A stretch of DNA of 64,000 nucleotides from Litchfieldia alkalitelluris (GCF_002153425.1 NZ_KZ119600.1:1938684-2002683), one strand, 5' to 3'; numbered from the stretch's first letter, positions 33,183 through 43,709 are shown. Made by a program: numbers and translations. The notes: a model not told the origin generated them from the letters alone.

Positions 33183-35066
33183 ATGGCAACAAAAATGGAA
33201 TTTAAAGCAGAATCGAAACGACTGCTGGAGATGATGATTAACTCGATCTATACGCATCGAGAGATTTTTCTAAGGGAGCTCATTTCTAACGCTAGTGATG
33301 CGATTGATAAGATTTACTATAAAGCGTTGACAGATGACTCCATATCCTTTGATAAAGATAGCTACTACATAAAGATAACTGCAAATAAGGATACAAGGAC
33401 ACTACAGATAAGTGATACTGGTATCGGAATGACAAAAGAAGAATTAGAGAATAACCTTGGGGTCATTGCTAAAAGTGGTTCTTTAGCATTTAAAAATGAA
33501 ACAGAGCTAAAGGATGGACATGATATTATTGGACAATTCGGAGTAGGCTTTTATTCTGCTTTTATGGTCGCTGATAGTGTGACAGTCATCAGTAGGGCCC
33601 TTGGGAGCGACACTGCTTACAAATGGGAGTCTGAAGGTACTGATGGTTACACGATTGAACCTTGCGAAAAAGATGCTGTAGGAACAGATATTTACTTAAA
33701 GATTAAAGAAAACACAGAAGATGAAAAGTTTGAGGAGTATTTAGAGGAGTATCGATTAAAAAGTATCGTGAAAAAGTACTCTGATTTTATCCGGTACCCA
33801 ATTAAGATGGAGGTTACTACTCAAAAACCAAATGATGATAATGATGAAGATCTTGTTGAAGTGAAAGAAGAACAGACCATTAACAGTATGGTGCCAATTT
33901 GGCGAAAAAATAAGAATGAGCTTACTGACGATGACTATAATAATTTTTATCAGGAAAAACATTATGGTTTTGACAAGCCATTAAAGCATATTCACTTAAG
34001 TGTAGATGGCATGCTGCGATACAATGCTATTCTTTATATTCCAGAAAATGCTCCTTACGATTATTATACGAAGGAGTTTGAGAAGGGATTGGAGTTGTAT
34101 TCTAGTGGTGTCCTAATCATGGAGAAGTGTTCAGATTTATTGCCTGACTACTTTAGTTTTGTAAAGGGAATGGTAGATTCTGAAGACCTATCATTAAACA
34201 TATCACGTGAGATGCTGCAGCAGGATCGTCAACTAAAGATGATTGCGAAAAATATAAAGAATAAGATCAAGAGCGAGCTCCAAAGTTTATTAAAGGACGA
34301 GCGTGAGAAATACGAGAAATTTTATAATGCTTTTGGAAGTCAACTTAAATATGGCGTGTATAGTGACTTTGGTGCAAACAAAGACGATTTAAAAGATTTA
34401 CTCATGTTCTATTCATCCAAAGAGAAGAAACTTGTTACATTGAAAGAATATGTAGAGAGAATGCCTGAGGAACAGAAATTTATTTACTACGCAACTGGTG
34501 ATTCCTATGACCGTATTGAGAAGCTTCCGCAAACGGAGGTTGTTGCAGAGAAGGGATATGAAATCTTGTATTTCACAGATGATGTGGACGAGTTTGCGAT
34601 CCGCATGTTGATGGCCTATGAGGAGAAGGAATTTAAGTCTGTGTCTAGCGGTGACTTAGGAATTGAGATGGACGAGAAAGAAGAGAAGGCAGAGACAGAA
34701 GAGAAGGATAATAAAGAGCTCTTTGACCACATGAAAAACTTACTCTCTGGAAAAGTAAAAGAGGTTCGTCCTTCTAAAAGGCTGAAAAATCATCCTGTTT
34801 GTCTCGCGGCCGACGGAGAAATCTCGATTGAAATGGAAAAAGTGCTTAAGGCAATGCCAGATAACCAAAACATCCAAGCTGATAAAGTACTAGAAATAAA
34901 TCCAAATCATGAGGTATTTTCTTCCCTTAAAAACGCATTTGAAAACGACAAAGAAAAACTTGATCTATATACGAACCTCCTATATAATCAAGCCCTGTTA
35001 ATTGAGGGTTTACCTGTGGAAGACCCGGTGGACTTTACGAATGGGATTTGTAAGATTATGAAGTAA
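33183..35066 (+). CDS. htpG: Chaperone HtpG (Hsp90)
   Basis: A 627-residue Hsp90. The start at ATG 33183 follows AAAGGAGCGG; the frame's earlier GTG lacks a site. The GHKL ATPase domain has [30 protein letters not shown] and [17 protein letters not shown]. The middle domain has [17 protein letters not shown]. The C-terminal domain ends with the dimerising helices. Residues about 505-520 form an acidic linker ([17 protein letters not shown]). In B. subtilis htpG is not under HrcA; here a perfect CIRCE lies directly upstream. It ends at a strong bidirectional terminator. Confidence 0.97.
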   Translation: MATKMEFKAESKRLLEMMINSIYTHREIFLRELISNASDAIDKIYYKALTDDSISFDKDSYYIKITANKDTRTLQISDTGIGMTKEELENNLGVIAKSGSLAFKNETELKDGHDIIGQFGVGFYSAFMVADSVTVISRALGSDTAYKWESEGTDGYTIEPCEKDAVGTDIYLKIKENTEDEKFEEYLEEYRLKSIVKKYSDFIRYPIKMEVTTQKPNDDNDEDLVEVKEEQTINSMVPIWRKNKNELTDDDYNNFYQEKHYGFDKPLKHIHLSVDGMLRYNAILYIPENAPYDYYTKEFEKGLELYSSGVLIMEKCSDLLPDYFSFVKGMVDSEDLSLNISREMLQQDRQLKMIAKNIKNKIKSELQSLLKDEREKYEKFYNAFGSQLKYGVYSDFGANKDDLKDLLMFYSSKEKKLVTLKEYVERMPEEQKFIYYATGDSYDRIEKLPQTEVVAEKGYEILYFTDDVDEFAIRMLMAYEEKEFKSVSSGDLGIEMDEKEEKAETEEKDNKELFDHMKNLLSGKVKEVRPSKRLKNHPVCLAADGEISIEMEKVLKAMPDNQNIQADKVLEINPNHEVFSSLKNAFENDKEKLDLYTNLLYNQALLIEGLPVEDPVDFTNGICKIMK

Positions 35067-35068
35067 AT

Positions 35069-35112
35069 AAAACGTGCTAGGTTTCCCTATTGGAATCGCC
35101 TAGCACGTTTTT
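35069..35112. terminator. Bidirectional terminator htpG / MFS
   Basis: AAAACGTGCTAGG at 35069-35081 pairs perfectly with CCTAGCACGTTTT at 35099-35111. It separates convergent genes. Confidence 0.95.
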
Positions 35113-35141
35113 GATGTTTTAATGAACGATTGATTTGTGAT

Positions 35142-36440
35142 TTACACGGAGTAATTATTTGTATTCGAAGGAGGCTCAGTTTTATTCTTACGAATAATGA
35201 TACTTCCTTTTCTCAGGAAATAAAAGGCAATGAAGAAACTCAATGCAGCACCGTAGAAAAGGGAAGGATGTGATATTATATCCATGAACAACCCTAACAG
35301 TCCTGGTGCAACGATGGAAGAAGCCATCGAGAACAAATAATATAAGCCTGTAAAATACCCTATTTTATTTTTACCACCTAGATCCGCAACAAGGGGATAA
35401 GCCTGGACATTAATAAAGGACCAAGCAATACCTCCTGTAAAAAGAACAATTTGTAATAATAGAATTTGGTTAATGCCAGGGAAAAGATTACTCAGTAAAG
35501 GTAGTGAAGGAATACTAATAAAAATAAGCGGCAACAAAATTAACCCAGTTAGCATCATAGGTGCTTTCCCCATTTTACTTCCTAACAATCCTGCTGGAAT
35601 AGCAAATATAACAAATGCAAGGCTAAAAAAACCGAGAGTAAATCCTGCAGCGCTTTCGTCCATTCTTAAGTGTTCTACAGCGTATACTGTAAACTGCGCT
35701 TCTACGCCTGCGTATCCTATAAAGTATAGAAAAATTGCTATCAGGATGAACAAATGCCCCCTAAATTGTTGGTGCTTAAGCTTCCCAATGCCTTTGATAA
35801 AGGAAGTTGCTGCTTTTGCTTCTTCTGTATCTTCTTTCAAACTCTCTACATACGGAGGTTTTCTATCAACCGTAAAGTAGAGAAGGATAAATGAAAAGAA
35901 TAGTAGAAGACCTGCGATTAGAAAGGGGTATGATCGATCAATACCATAAAGGTGGGACAAACCAAAAAGAGCGATGATGGCTCCGATTCCACCCATAAGA
36001 TTGATGACCCCGTTTGCTGTAGAACGTTTCTCTGGAGGTGTATGATCTGGCATTAATGCAATGACAGGCGCACGGTAAATAGTCATTGCCAGTAGGAAAA
36101 TAATGTCTATAACAAGGAGAATCCAAAGTGCAGTAGTAGCCCCATATGGTATGAGTATAAAAAATAGGGCAGCGACAGGCATTCCGATTACAATAAAAGG
36201 GAGCCTATTACCAATTTTCGTATCAATTTTATCCGACCAGGCCCCAATGACAGGTATTAATAATACTGCCAGCAGGTTATCTAAACCCATTATAGCTCCC
36301 CTGATTGCCCTGCTTTCAATATAGTCGCCAAGAATTAACGGCATATAAGCATTGTAAAACGTCCAAATTAGCATTAGTGCAAAGAAACCACTACCGATGA
36401 CGAGTATTTTCCCATATGAAAAGGATTTGTCTTTAATCAC
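35142..36440 (-). CDS. MFS transporter
   Basis: A 432-residue protein with about 12 membrane segments. The loop 2-3 signature resembles the GPH/SLC45-like group: GAWSDKIDTKIGNRLPFIVI, then VIALMPDHTPPEKRSTANGV and LIADLGG-like YPLVADLGGKNKIGYFTGLY. Such carriers move sugars or glycosides with a cation, but the substrate is unknown. A glycerophosphodiester phosphodiesterase lies upstream on the same strand, 138 bases away. A functional link, for example glycerol phosphates or phosphodiesters, is only a guess. Confidence 0.85.
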   Translation of the reverse strand: MIKDKSFSYGKILVIGSGFFALMLIWTFYNAYMPLILGDYIESRAIRGAIMGLDNLLAVLLIPVIGAWSDKIDTKIGNRLPFIVIGMPVAALFFILIPYGATTALWILLVIDIIFLLAMTIYRAPVIALMPDHTPPEKRSTANGVINLMGGIGAIIALFGLSHLYGIDRSYPFLIAGLLLFFSFILLYFTVDRKPPYVESLKEDTEEAKAATSFIKGIGKLKHQQFRGHLFILIAIFLYFIGYAGVEAQFTVYAVEHLRMDESAAGFTLGFFSLAFVIFAIPAGLLGSKMGKAPMMLTGLILLPLIFISIPSLPLLSNLFPGINQILLLQIVLFTGGIAWSFINVQAYPLVADLGGKNKIGYFTGLYYLFSMASSIVAPGLLGLFMDIISHPSLFYGAALSFFIAFYFLRKGSIIIRKNKTEPPSNTNNYSV

Positions 36441-36578
36441 TTGAACACCTCCATATATTAAATTTATTTTTTAATTAATGATTACCAATAAATAGGCCTG
36501 TTGGAACAAATTATGTTTTACTCCCTTTTCCGTTGGTGACTCACAAGCTTCACAGGCTTCTCGTACCTGTTTACAATG

Positions 36579-37310
36579 TTAGAGGCTGTCCCGTACTTTT
36601 AATGCTTTTTCGGGCCAGTCTGTAATAATTGCACTAGATCCACCTTTCATTAATGAAAGCATATGTTTTTCTTCGTTAACTGGAAATGGTCGGACGGGCA
36701 TTTCCGCCTTAGCTGCACCTTGAAATAATTCTGGAACAGCTACTGGTAAATAGCAGTGTAACCCTTTTGCATTGACCGTTTTTGCATATTTCCATGGTTC
36801 ATATAGACCCTCCATAAACAGAATGGCTGTTTCGACGGCTGGGTCTAATCTATTAACCTCGACTAAGCTGTAATGATTAAAGGAAGAGATGATAACACGA
36901 TCCTTTAGCTTGAAGGAAGAGATAGCATCCAGTACTATTTTTTCAATACTGGGGTACCGCACAACTCCACTTTTTAATTCAATGTTTATAAGGAGTGGTG
37001 TATTAGTAATCCATTCTAGCACTTCTTCAAGGGAAGGGATGGTAGCATCTGTAAACTTAGGATCGAACCAGCTTCCTGCATCTAATTTCTTCAGTTCATT
37101 TAGGGTAAAGTCCTTTACCCACCCCTCACCGTTCGTTGTACGGTTAACAGTTTCGTCATGTATGATAACTGGAATGCCGTCCTGCGTCAGTTGTACATCT
37201 AATTCAATACCATCAGCACCTGCTAATAAAGCAGCTTCAAATGCGTCCATTGTATTTTCCGGGTGTGTCCCAGCAGAACCTCTGTGTGCAAAAATTTGTG
37301 TGTTATTCAA
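36579..37310 (-). CDS. Cytosolic glycerophosphodiester phosphodiesterase
   Basis: A 243-residue TIM-barrel GDPD: AHRGSAGTHPENTMDAFEAA at the N-terminus, ADGIELDVQLTQDGIPVIIH with the metal-binding Glu/Asp and the HD, and VIISSFNHYSLVEVNRL. It lacks a signal peptide, so it acts inside the cell, hydrolysing glycerophosphodiesters to glycerol 3-phosphate and an alcohol. B. subtilis has a comparable yqiK in the same chromosomal region. It is divergent from copA, with 308 bases between them. Confidence 0.9.
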   Translation of the reverse strand: MNNTQIFAHRGSAGTHPENTMDAFEAALLAGADGIELDVQLTQDGIPVIIHDETVNRTTNGEGWVKDFTLNELKKLDAGSWFDPKFTDATIPSLEEVLEWITNTPLLINIELKSGVVRYPSIEKIVLDAISSFKLKDRVIISSFNHYSLVEVNRLDPAVETAILFMEGLYEPWKYAKTVNAKGLHCYLPVAVPELFQGAAKAEMPVRPFPVNEEKHMLSLMKGGSSAIITDWPEKALKVRDSL

Positions 37311-37515
37311 AGCATAGTCACCTCATATTTTTTCAGAATGTTAATACTATTCGTTTGAAATTGCTAAAATCCTTTAATAATGAAGACATTAACAAAAGAT
37401 TTACAAGAAAAGTTATGGAGAAGAAGATGGGATCGCCAACAAGGAATGTGTATTTTAATGTTAGTTAAATTTATTTAAATTATTTCTTACATATGATATA
37501 GTATTATTAATACAA

Positions 37516-37530
37516 TACCCCATAAAGGTA
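37516..37530 (+). promoter_or_regulatory. Possible copper-sensor operator upstream of copA
   Basis: TACCCCATAAAGGTA is a partial palindrome (TACC-N7-GGTA) about 90 bases before the copA start. Its C/G-rich arms on an AT-rich background recall CsoR sites. Neither csoR nor copZ is next to copA here. From 37311 to 37618 no other gene is supported. Assignment is tentative. Confidence 0.35.
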
Positions 37531-37618
37531 TATATAAATGATGAGAGAAAACACTATATTTAATATAGGGTGAATTGAATTGGTTTTATCATACCCTAGA
37601 CCAATGGAGGTTTTTGAA

Positions 37619-40081
37619 ATGGCTAATACGAAAGAGACCTTTTCAATAAAAGGGATGACTTGTGCATCCTGTGTGATGAGAGTGGAAAAGGTTGTTCAGA
37701 AGCTTGATGGTGTTGAGTCAGTTAGTGTAAACTTAGCGACTAATCAGGCACAAGTAGAATTTGACCCTGAAGCAGTTAATGAACAGGATATCGAGAGTAG
37801 GATTAATAAAATTGGTTTTGAAGCAAAAGTGAAAAAAGCTTCAACCCAAAAGAAGTATTTATTCTCTGTAAAGGGAATGACTTGTGCTTCGTGTGTAAAC
37901 AGGGTAGAAAAAGTTATTAAAAAAGTAGAAGGTGTAGAGAATGCTACAGTCAACTTAGCATCTAATCAGGCGCAGGTTGAAGTGAATGATCCAGTGTTTG
38001 ATACACAAAAAATTGTTGATAAAGTAACAAAGCTAGGGTATGAAACGACCCTCTTAGAGGCATCAAATCAAGAAGCTGATGAAGATGAACAGGAAAAGGA
38101 AATAACTAAGTTAAAGCGCGATTTTACTTTTGCTACAATTGTTACAACAATCGTTTTAATTGGAAGTATTCCACATATGATGCCCGGGTGGGGTACCTGG
38201 GTACCAGGGTTTTTATCCAATGCTTTTTTCTTATTACTTCTTACGACCTATGTTCAGTTAGTTCCGGGGTGGCGTTTTTATAGTAATAGCTATAAAGTGT
38301 TGCGAAACAAATCTGCAGATATGAACGTATTAGTAGCTATGGGGACGACTTCAGCCTGGCTATACAGTGGAGCGATGACACTTTTTCCAGATACGTTAAC
38401 GTCCATGGGTTTTCCTTATCAGTTGTATTATGATGTGACTACAGTGATAACAACACTCATTCTTTTGGGGCGTTATTTTGAAGCAAAAGCAAAAGGAAAA
38501 AGCTCTACTGCAATAAAAAAGCTGATGAGTTTACAGGCAAAAACAGCTCGTGTATTGAGAGAAGGGGAAGAATTAGATATACCAATTGATCAAGTTGCCT
38601 TAGGAGATGAAATTATTGTCAGGCCAGGTGAACGGATACCTGTGGATGGTATTATTTTAAAAGGTAGTTCAACTGTTGATGAATCAATGTTGACTGGTGA
38701 ATCTATCCCTGTCGAAAAAAACGTGGATGATCAAGTGATAGGGGCAACGATTAATAAATCAGGTAGCTTTCGATTCAAGGCTACTAAAGTAGGAAAAGAA
38801 ACGGCCCTTGCCCAAATCATTCGTCTTGTTAATGAAGCACAAGGCTCTAAAGCACCGATTCAACGAATAGTAGACGTTATTTCCGCTTATTTTGTACCTG
38901 CAGTAGTAATCATTGCAACATTATCTGCGGTAATATGGTATTTTATAGGTCCAGAACCACCCTTTATTTTTGCCTTAACTACATTTATTGCTGTTTTAAT
39001 TATCGCATGCCCATGTGCCCTTGGTCTTGCAACTCCAACAGCAATTATGGTTGGAACTGAAAAAGGTGCAGAAAACGGCGTGTTAATTAAAGATGCATCA
39101 AGCCTCGAAAAAGCACATAAAACGACGACTGTCGTCCTAGACAAAACAGGTACGATAACGGAAGGAAAGCCAAAACTAACAAACATCGTTAATCTAGGAT
39201 CCCATTCAGAGGACGAATTGTTGTCGATGGCTGCATCAGTAGAAACAGCCTCCGAGCACCCACTTGGGGAAGCAATAGTGCAGGCTGCAAAAGGGAAGGG
39301 TTTAAAGCTGGCGGAGCCAGATTCCTTTAACTCAATTACTGGTCATGGAATTGAGGCAGTTTTAGAGGGGAGAAGTGTCTTAATTGGGAATTTAAAGTTA
39401 ATGAGTGAAAGAAATATTAAGCTCGAAGGTGTAAATGTGGAAGCTGAGAAACTAGCAAATGATGGCAAGACACCAATGTATATTTCAGTGGAAGGTGTTA
39501 TAGAAGGTATATTAGCTGTAGCAGATACGGTGAAAAAGGATTCTATTAAAGCCGTAGAAGAAATGAAAAAGCTCGGGATAGAAGTCGTAATGATTACAGG
39601 GGACCACTATAAGACTGCAGAGGCAATTGCCCGTCAAACTGGTGTAGACCGTTTTATTGCAGAGGTTTTACCAGAAGACAAAGCCAAGGAAGTAAAGCAA
39701 CTACAGAATGAAGGGAAAGTGGTCGCTATGGTAGGGGACGGTATCAATGATGCCCCGGCCCTTGCACAAGCTGATGTAGGTGTGGCTATAGGCACAGGGA
39801 CCGATGTGGCGATGGAAACAGCGAATATCACTCTGATGCGTGGTGATATTATGAGCGTTGTTACAGCATTGCGTTTATCAAAAGCTACGATGAGAATGAT
39901 TTGGCAAAACCTTGGTTGGGCCTTTGGGTACAATATTATTTTGATTCCAGTTGCTGCAGGTATGCTTTATCCTTTCTTTGGTATCTTATTAAACCCAATG
40001 CTTGCAGGAGCTGCGATGGCATTTAGCTCAGTATCAGTGGTACTCAATACGTTGAGACTAAGAAAATTCAAGACAATATAA
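37619..40081 (+). CDS. copA: Copper-exporting P-type ATPase CopA
   Basis: An 820-residue P1B ATPase starting at ATG 37619 behind GGAGG. There are two N-terminal metal-binding domains, each with GMTCASC (near residues 12 and 80). Eight membrane segments follow, with the transport motif [20 protein letters not shown]. The phosphorylation site is [12 protein letters not shown], the nucleotide-binding [10 protein letters not shown] includes the HP, and the hinge is [20 protein letters not shown]. It pumps Cu(I) out of the cytosol. Unlike in B. subtilis, copZ and csoR are not adjacent. Confidence 0.97.
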   Translation: MANTKETFSIKGMTCASCVMRVEKVVQKLDGVESVSVNLATNQAQVEFDPEAVNEQDIESRINKIGFEAKVKKASTQKKYLFSVKGMTCASCVNRVEKVIKKVEGVENATVNLASNQAQVEVNDPVFDTQKIVDKVTKLGYETTLLEASNQEADEDEQEKEITKLKRDFTFATIVTTIVLIGSIPHMMPGWGTWVPGFLSNAFFLLLLTTYVQLVPGWRFYSNSYKVLRNKSADMNVLVAMGTTSAWLYSGAMTLFPDTLTSMGFPYQLYYDVTTVITTLILLGRYFEAKAKGKSSTAIKKLMSLQAKTARVLREGEELDIPIDQVALGDEIIVRPGERIPVDGIILKGSSTVDESMLTGESIPVEKNVDDQVIGATINKSGSFRFKATKVGKETALAQIIRLVNEAQGSKAPIQRIVDVISAYFVPAVVIIATLSAVIWYFIGPEPPFIFALTTFIAVLIIACPCALGLATPTAIMVGTEKGAENGVLIKDASSLEKAHKTTTVVLDKTGTITEGKPKLTNIVNLGSHSEDELLSMAASVETASEHPLGEAIVQAAKGKGLKLAEPDSFNSITGHGIEAVLEGRSVLIGNLKLMSERNIKLEGVNVEAEKLANDGKTPMYISVEGVIEGILAVADTVKKDSIKAVEEMKKLGIEVVMITGDHYKTAEAIARQTGVDRFIAEVLPEDKAKEVKQLQNEGKVVAMVGDGINDAPALAQADVGVAIGTGTDVAMETANITLMRGDIMSVVTALRLSKATMRMIWQNLGWAFGYNIILIPVAAGMLYPFFGILLNPMLAGAAMAFSSVSVVLNTLRLRKFKTI

Positions 40082-40152
40082 GAAATGCACAAGCGTCTTG
40101 GAAAGGGTCCGCCTATAGCAGTTCGAGTATTCAAATAAAAATTACTAGAAAA

Positions 40153-40198
40153 AAGAGAAAGGCTGCCCGAAAATATAATTTTAGGCAGTCTCTTGTTT
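40153..40198. terminator. Terminator between copA and the DUF4236 gene
   Basis: AAGAGA and CTGCC at 40153-40167 pair with GGCAG and TCTCTT at 40184-40194, with a 4-base bulge and a T-rich end. The pair of convergent genes on either side fits a shared terminator. Confidence 0.65.
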
Positions 40199-40222
40199 TG
40201 TATCGAGCTAATAAACGTGTTT

Positions 40223-41392
40223 TTAATCTATTGCTTTAGGTTTATACGGTTCAATTTCTTTGAAGATATATGTCTTTGTAGCATTTAACCTTGGTTCAAA
40301 ATGATCAAAAGCTTTAATGGGGTGAACTTTTTCCATATTCAAATGATAAAGTGTATCCCTGTCCACCTTGAGACTATAGATATATTGATCCTTTTCGTGT
40401 CCAGTAGAATCATCAAGAATCTGATTATAACCTGATATCGTTGTTTTATTTACTGTAGGGAGGTATGCGAGGAAGAAGCTGGCTAAATATAATGCAGTCC
40501 CTCCAACTAGTAAAGCATAATGTTCACGGTGATCTCTTTGTGTTTTTTGTTCTACTTTTAATTTACCACTTTTCAAAACACGAGCTTTTTCATCTGGCAC
40601 TTCATCTATTGTTGGGAGGTCTATATCAATATACACTTCCTCACTAGACATAACTTTAAAATCTATGTCTGTCTCAAGTGGGAAATCAAGTTCTTCTAGG
40701 TAGAGACTCACCCAATCTTCCATTGCGTTGGTATCACCAAATTCAGCCTTTCTAGCTAAGTCATAACGTAATTTCTTTTCTTCTTGAAAGGCGCGTTGTT
40801 TTTCTTCATATGCACTCATACTTTCTTTATATAGAGCTTGTGTTTCTGTTTCAACGGTATTTAAAAATTCCTTTTTATTTTTTGGAAATAATACTTTTAT
40901 CTTTTCAACAAAAGAAAGTTTACTTTTTTTCCTTTCAAGTAAATCAGACTTCATTGTATCTTTAGAGGGTGGAGTTAAATCAAAGTTGAATGTTTTATCC
41001 ACCAAAGCTGTGAGTGAATTTACTGGCTGAAATAATTGCTTATGAAGAACAAGAAGTCGGTTTGTTTCTTCATTTATCAACTTGGCATCATCTTCTGCTA
41101 GTGCTAATAATTCTTCTCTTTGTTCTATTTTTAGTTGTCTTTCTTCTTCTTTCCGTTGAGATGAATAAGAGGGTGTCATTTGGGAGGTTCTACCGTATTT
41201 TTTGTCTTTTGTATCAATTCTTGTACGATATGAAAGGCCACTACCTGGAACTCCTACATTTCCATGTAATCCTCTTTTACCAGCAGTAAAGGAAGCGCCA
41301 CGACGTCCTATAGAAGTACTTACACCACTTTTACTTAAATTGAGACGGATTCCGGGAGCTACGCGAACCCGCTTTTGGAATCGAAAACTCAT
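40223..41392 (-). CDS. DUF4236 domain protein
   Basis: A 389-residue protein. The N-terminal about 55 residues are the DUF4236 domain (SFRFQKRVRVAPGIRLNLSK, then SGVSTSIGRRGASFTAGKRG and GVPGSGLSYRTRI). A long Lys/Glu-rich coiled-coil region follows (EERQLKIEQREELLALAEDD). A hydrophobic segment (HYALLVGGTALYLASFFLAY) near residue 300 and a C-terminal part rich in Tyr and Lys complete it. One membrane anchor is likely. The function of DUF4236 is unknown; the domain occurs in phage-related and defence-like proteins as well as ordinary chromosomal ones. Confidence 0.8.
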   Translation of the reverse strand: MSFRFQKRVRVAPGIRLNLSKSGVSTSIGRRGASFTAGKRGLHGNVGVPGSGLSYRTRIDTKDKKYGRTSQMTPSYSSQRKEEERQLKIEQREELLALAEDDAKLINEETNRLLVLHKQLFQPVNSLTALVDKTFNFDLTPPSKDTMKSDLLERKKSKLSFVEKIKVLFPKNKKEFLNTVETETQALYKESMSAYEEKQRAFQEEKKLRYDLARKAEFGDTNAMEDWVSLYLEELDFPLETDIDFKVMSSEEVYIDIDLPTIDEVPDEKARVLKSGKLKVEQKTQRDHREHYALLVGGTALYLASFFLAYLPTVNKTTISGYNQILDDSTGHEKDQYIYSLKVDRDTLYHLNMEKVHPIKAFDHFEPRLNATKTYIFKEIEPYKPKAID

Positions 41393-41456
41393 TTAATATT
41401 CCTCCTTAAGTCCATATAAAATGTGCCGCTTCCAAACGGAGGCAGCACACGGTTGT

Positions 41457-41918
41457 TTAGTTCCTTTGTTTTTTCTTTAACTCATGGAAGTGTCCATTTA
41501 AATAGGCTAATAGTTTACTACGTGTAATGATGCCCAAAAATGCCTCTTCCATGTCCTCAACACAAATAAATGGGTGATTAATAGAATAAGATAATACACG
41601 TTCTAGCTTTTCATTGTTTTTTACACGTGCGATGGAAGTAGTCATGACATCAGATACTAATGTGTTCTGTAGCCGTTCAGGTTCCATACGCTCTAAACCA
41701 ATAATAGAATCCAAAATTTGTGCCTTACTAATTAATCCTTGAAGTTTAAATTGTGTATCTAAAACTGGAATTGAAGTATAGCCAGATTTTACTAGAATTA
41801 ATAATGCATGTTCTAAAGAATTATCAGGCTGGACGTGAGCTACCTCATCGATGGAAATCATAAAAGTCGTGATGGGTACTTCTAAGATGCTCGATTCATC
41901 AATTTTTTGCATTTGCAT
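41457..41918 (-). CDS. cbpB: CBS-domain protein, YkuL/CbpB (DarB)-like
   Basis: About 153 residues with two CBS domains: the first around FMISIDEVAHVQPDNSLEHA and SGYTSIPVLD, the second around LVSDVMTTSIARVKNNEKLE and HPFICVEDMEEAFLGIITRS. Length and layout match YkuL, called CbpB or DarB, which binds cyclic di-AMP and controls Rel and pyruvate carboxylase in relatives. The ATG at 41918 follows AAAGAAAG; another at 41912 is possible. Not in an operon with its neighbours. Confidence 0.87.
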   Translation of the reverse strand: MQMQKIDESSILEVPITTFMISIDEVAHVQPDNSLEHALLILVKSGYTSIPVLDTQFKLQGLISKAQILDSIIGLERMEPERLQNTLVSDVMTTSIARVKNNEKLERVLSYSINHPFICVEDMEEAFLGIITRSKLLAYLNGHFHELKKKQRN

Positions 41919-42110
41919 GCACACTTTCTTTTTGAGATTTGTTTTTTAAAAAACAATAAAATGTTTCCCATTACTATGTTAGTCGGTAACAGGGAAATTG
42001 TCAACGATTCTTGAAAACGCTTACAAATATTTCTGTAAAATATATTTTTATAGTTTGTCCATCGTTTATGATGACTTGTGTCCACCCATACTAATGATGA
42101 GGTGAAAAAT

Positions 42111-42356
42111 ATGCACAGTAAACAAACTGTAAAATATATTTGTGAGCGCTATCCCTCTGGCAATTGTTATTATTTTAAAATGGAAATGATTACTCATGAT
42201 TCGTGGGAGGATATAAACTCACTTCAATGGGGAAGGAAACGTCCTATTACTAAGGCAACGTTTGAAAAGAGGAAGAAAGAGGGGTATCGTATTGTTGAAG
42301 AATACATTGAAAAATATCCGGCCAAAATTATTCCCTTTAAAAAGCCAGTAAGCTAA
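42111..42356 (+). CDS. Small basic hypothetical protein (81 aa)
   Basis: The ATG at 42111 follows GATGAGGTG. The product (MHSKQTVKYICERYPSGNCY and onward) is basic and aromatic-rich, with two Cys and a C-terminal PAKIIPFKKPVS. No membrane segments. No family is recognised, although small basic proteins of this kind are common in bacilli. It is divergent from cbpB and convergent with the deacetylase gene, from which a hairpin at 42362-42385 separates it. Confidence 0.6.
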   Translation: MHSKQTVKYICERYPSGNCYYFKMEMITHDSWEDINSLQWGRKRPITKATFEKRKKEGYRIVEEYIEKYPAKIIPFKKPVS

Positions 42357-42361
42357 TGGGT

Positions 42362-42385
42362 GAGGGCGTCAGTATTGACACCCTC
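42362..42385. terminator. Hairpin between convergent genes
   Basis: GAGGGCGTCA at 42362-42371 pairs with TGACACCCTC at 42376-42385 (one mismatch). It lies between two convergent stop codons. T-runs are short on both sides. Confidence 0.6.
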
Positions 42386-42390
42386 TGATT

Positions 42391-43200
42391 TCATTCTTGC
42401 CAAAATGTATCAGGCTTTTTTTCAATTTCTGTTTCTAATAAGTGGGATACAGGTACAATAGATATATTTTTCTTTTCTAAATAAGGGAGTGCATCGTTTA
42501 TACCATTAAAGGTGTTTTTACCCTTAATTCCAACATGACCAATTGCTATTGCTTCTCCGTAATTCTCTGCCATATTACAGAGCATGAGCATTTGTTTATA
42601 TACATGTTCACGAGAGGAAAAGGAGTCATCTAAGAAGGAATCTCTTACTGCATATGGTACATTTAATTCAGTCGCTAACTCTGGTATCACTGATTTTCCA
42701 CTAGTACCACTGTCAATAATGTAGAAGTCGTGCTCTTTCGCTACTTCAAGTATTGCCCTCATTATACGTTCATCTTCTACTATTTTTGATCCCATATGAT
42801 TGTTAATTCCCTTTGCATGTGGAACATTTTCTATTGCTTTTTCCACACGTTTTTTCACTTCTTCCGTATCTAAATCTGATGTAATGGGAAGTGGTCCTAA
42901 CCAAGATTTTTTACCTCGCTTTGGTTCTAAGGGGAGATGAATCATTACTTCTAACCCTTGTTCGTAGGCGAGTTCGGCTTGCTCCGTTGAACTTTCTAAA
43001 AAGGGCATTATTGCAAGGGTAATGGGAATGTCAGACTCGAAAAACTGCCTTACACCCCCAGTCTTTCCGCCAAAGTCATCAATGATGATTGCAACTTTTC
43101 CATTATTGTCTAGAATCTCTTCGGCTTCTGCGTTTACTAGGACATTCTGTGCGGTCATCATGATTATCATTAGACATATTATTTTTGCTGAAACTCTCAC
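42391..43200 (-). CDS. Divergent polysaccharide deacetylase family protein
   Basis: A 269-residue exported protein of the YibQ/DUF610 family. The signal peptide is MRVSAKIICLMIIMMTAQNV. Motifs are KVAIIIDDFG at the mature N-terminus, ITLAIMPFLESSTEQAELAY, EVMIHLPLEP, KGINNHMGS and FYIIDSGTSGKSV. It has the barrel of carbohydrate deacetylases, with a metal site formed by the DD and the histidines. The substrate in bacilli is unknown; action on wall or spore sugars is possible. It stands alone. Confidence 0.9.
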   Translation of the reverse strand: MRVSAKIICLMIIMMTAQNVLVNAEAEEILDNNGKVAIIIDDFGGKTGGVRQFFESDIPITLAIMPFLESSTEQAELAYEQGLEVMIHLPLEPKRGKKSWLGPLPITSDLDTEEVKKRVEKAIENVPHAKGINNHMGSKIVEDERIMRAILEVAKEHDFYIIDSGTSGKSVIPELATELNVPYAVRDSFLDDSFSSREHVYKQMLMLCNMAENYGEAIAIGHVGIKGKNTFNGINDALPYLEKKNISIVPVSHLLETEIEKKPDTFWQE

Positions 43201-43288
43201 TATGTGTCACCTCTGTGAAAATGATGTTATAAAAAACCGTTATAGAGTAGTATGTCTCAAGTTTTAGTTCACATGAGGATAAAATAAA

Positions 43289-43318
43289 AAAGCCTTAACA
43301 ATAGTAGTTAAAGGCTTT
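43289..43318 (-). terminator. tnrA terminator
   Basis: AAAGCCTTAAC at 43289-43299 pairs with GTTAAAGGCTTT at 43307-43318. On the minus strand it is followed by T-rich sequence (complement of AAAATAAAAA). It overlaps the tnrA stop. Confidence 0.85.
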
Positions 43319-43622
43319 ATTTACGCATTTTGAACGCTGCATTTAACTGACCACGAAGCATCTTGTCACGAACGTCAGCTTTCTTAAGTTTGCGCATTTC
43401 TTCTTTTCTGATCTCAAAGGTTTGCATACCATCTTCTATTTTGTTTGCAATATCAACAAGTCTTTCCACATCACCAAAGGAGTATTTTCGTGTCCCGCCC
43501 TTGCTTCGATCAGGAAAGATGAGTTTTCGTTCTTCATAATATCTTATTTTTCTTTCTGAAAGTCCAGTTAATTCACTAACAATCCCTATACCTATAACTT
43601 TTTTATCTTTATATGACGTCAA
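43317..43622 (-). CDS. tnrA: Nitrogen regulator TnrA
   Basis: A 101-residue MerR/GlnR-family regulator. The winged helix reads [40 protein letters not shown] and [20 protein letters not shown], nearly identical to TnrA. The C-terminus ([14 protein letters not shown]) matches the glutamine-synthetase-binding tail of TnrA rather than GlnR. It activates nitrogen-scavenging genes when glutamine is scarce. The start is TTG at 43622. A perfect TnrA box lies about 70 bases upstream. Not in an operon with glnA here. Confidence 0.92.
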   Translation of the reverse strand: MTSYKDKKVIGIGIVSELTGLSERKIRYYEERKLIFPDRSKGGTRKYSFGDVERLVDIANKIEDGMQTFEIRKEEMRKLKKADVRDKMLRGQLNAAFKMRK

Positions 43623-43692
43623 GAGGAATCCCTACCTTCAGTTGTTCGTTTGTAGTTACTATATCATGTCATGTTACATTTGTTTTCAGATT

Positions 43693-43709
43693 TGTCAGAT
43701 AATCTAACA
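43693..43709. promoter_or_regulatory. TnrA/GlnR box upstream of tnrA
   Basis: TGTCAGATAATCTAACA fits the consensus TGTNANAWWWTNTNACA at every fixed position. It ends 71 bases upstream of the tnrA start. It predicts autoactivation by TnrA, as in B. subtilis. Confidence 0.85.
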
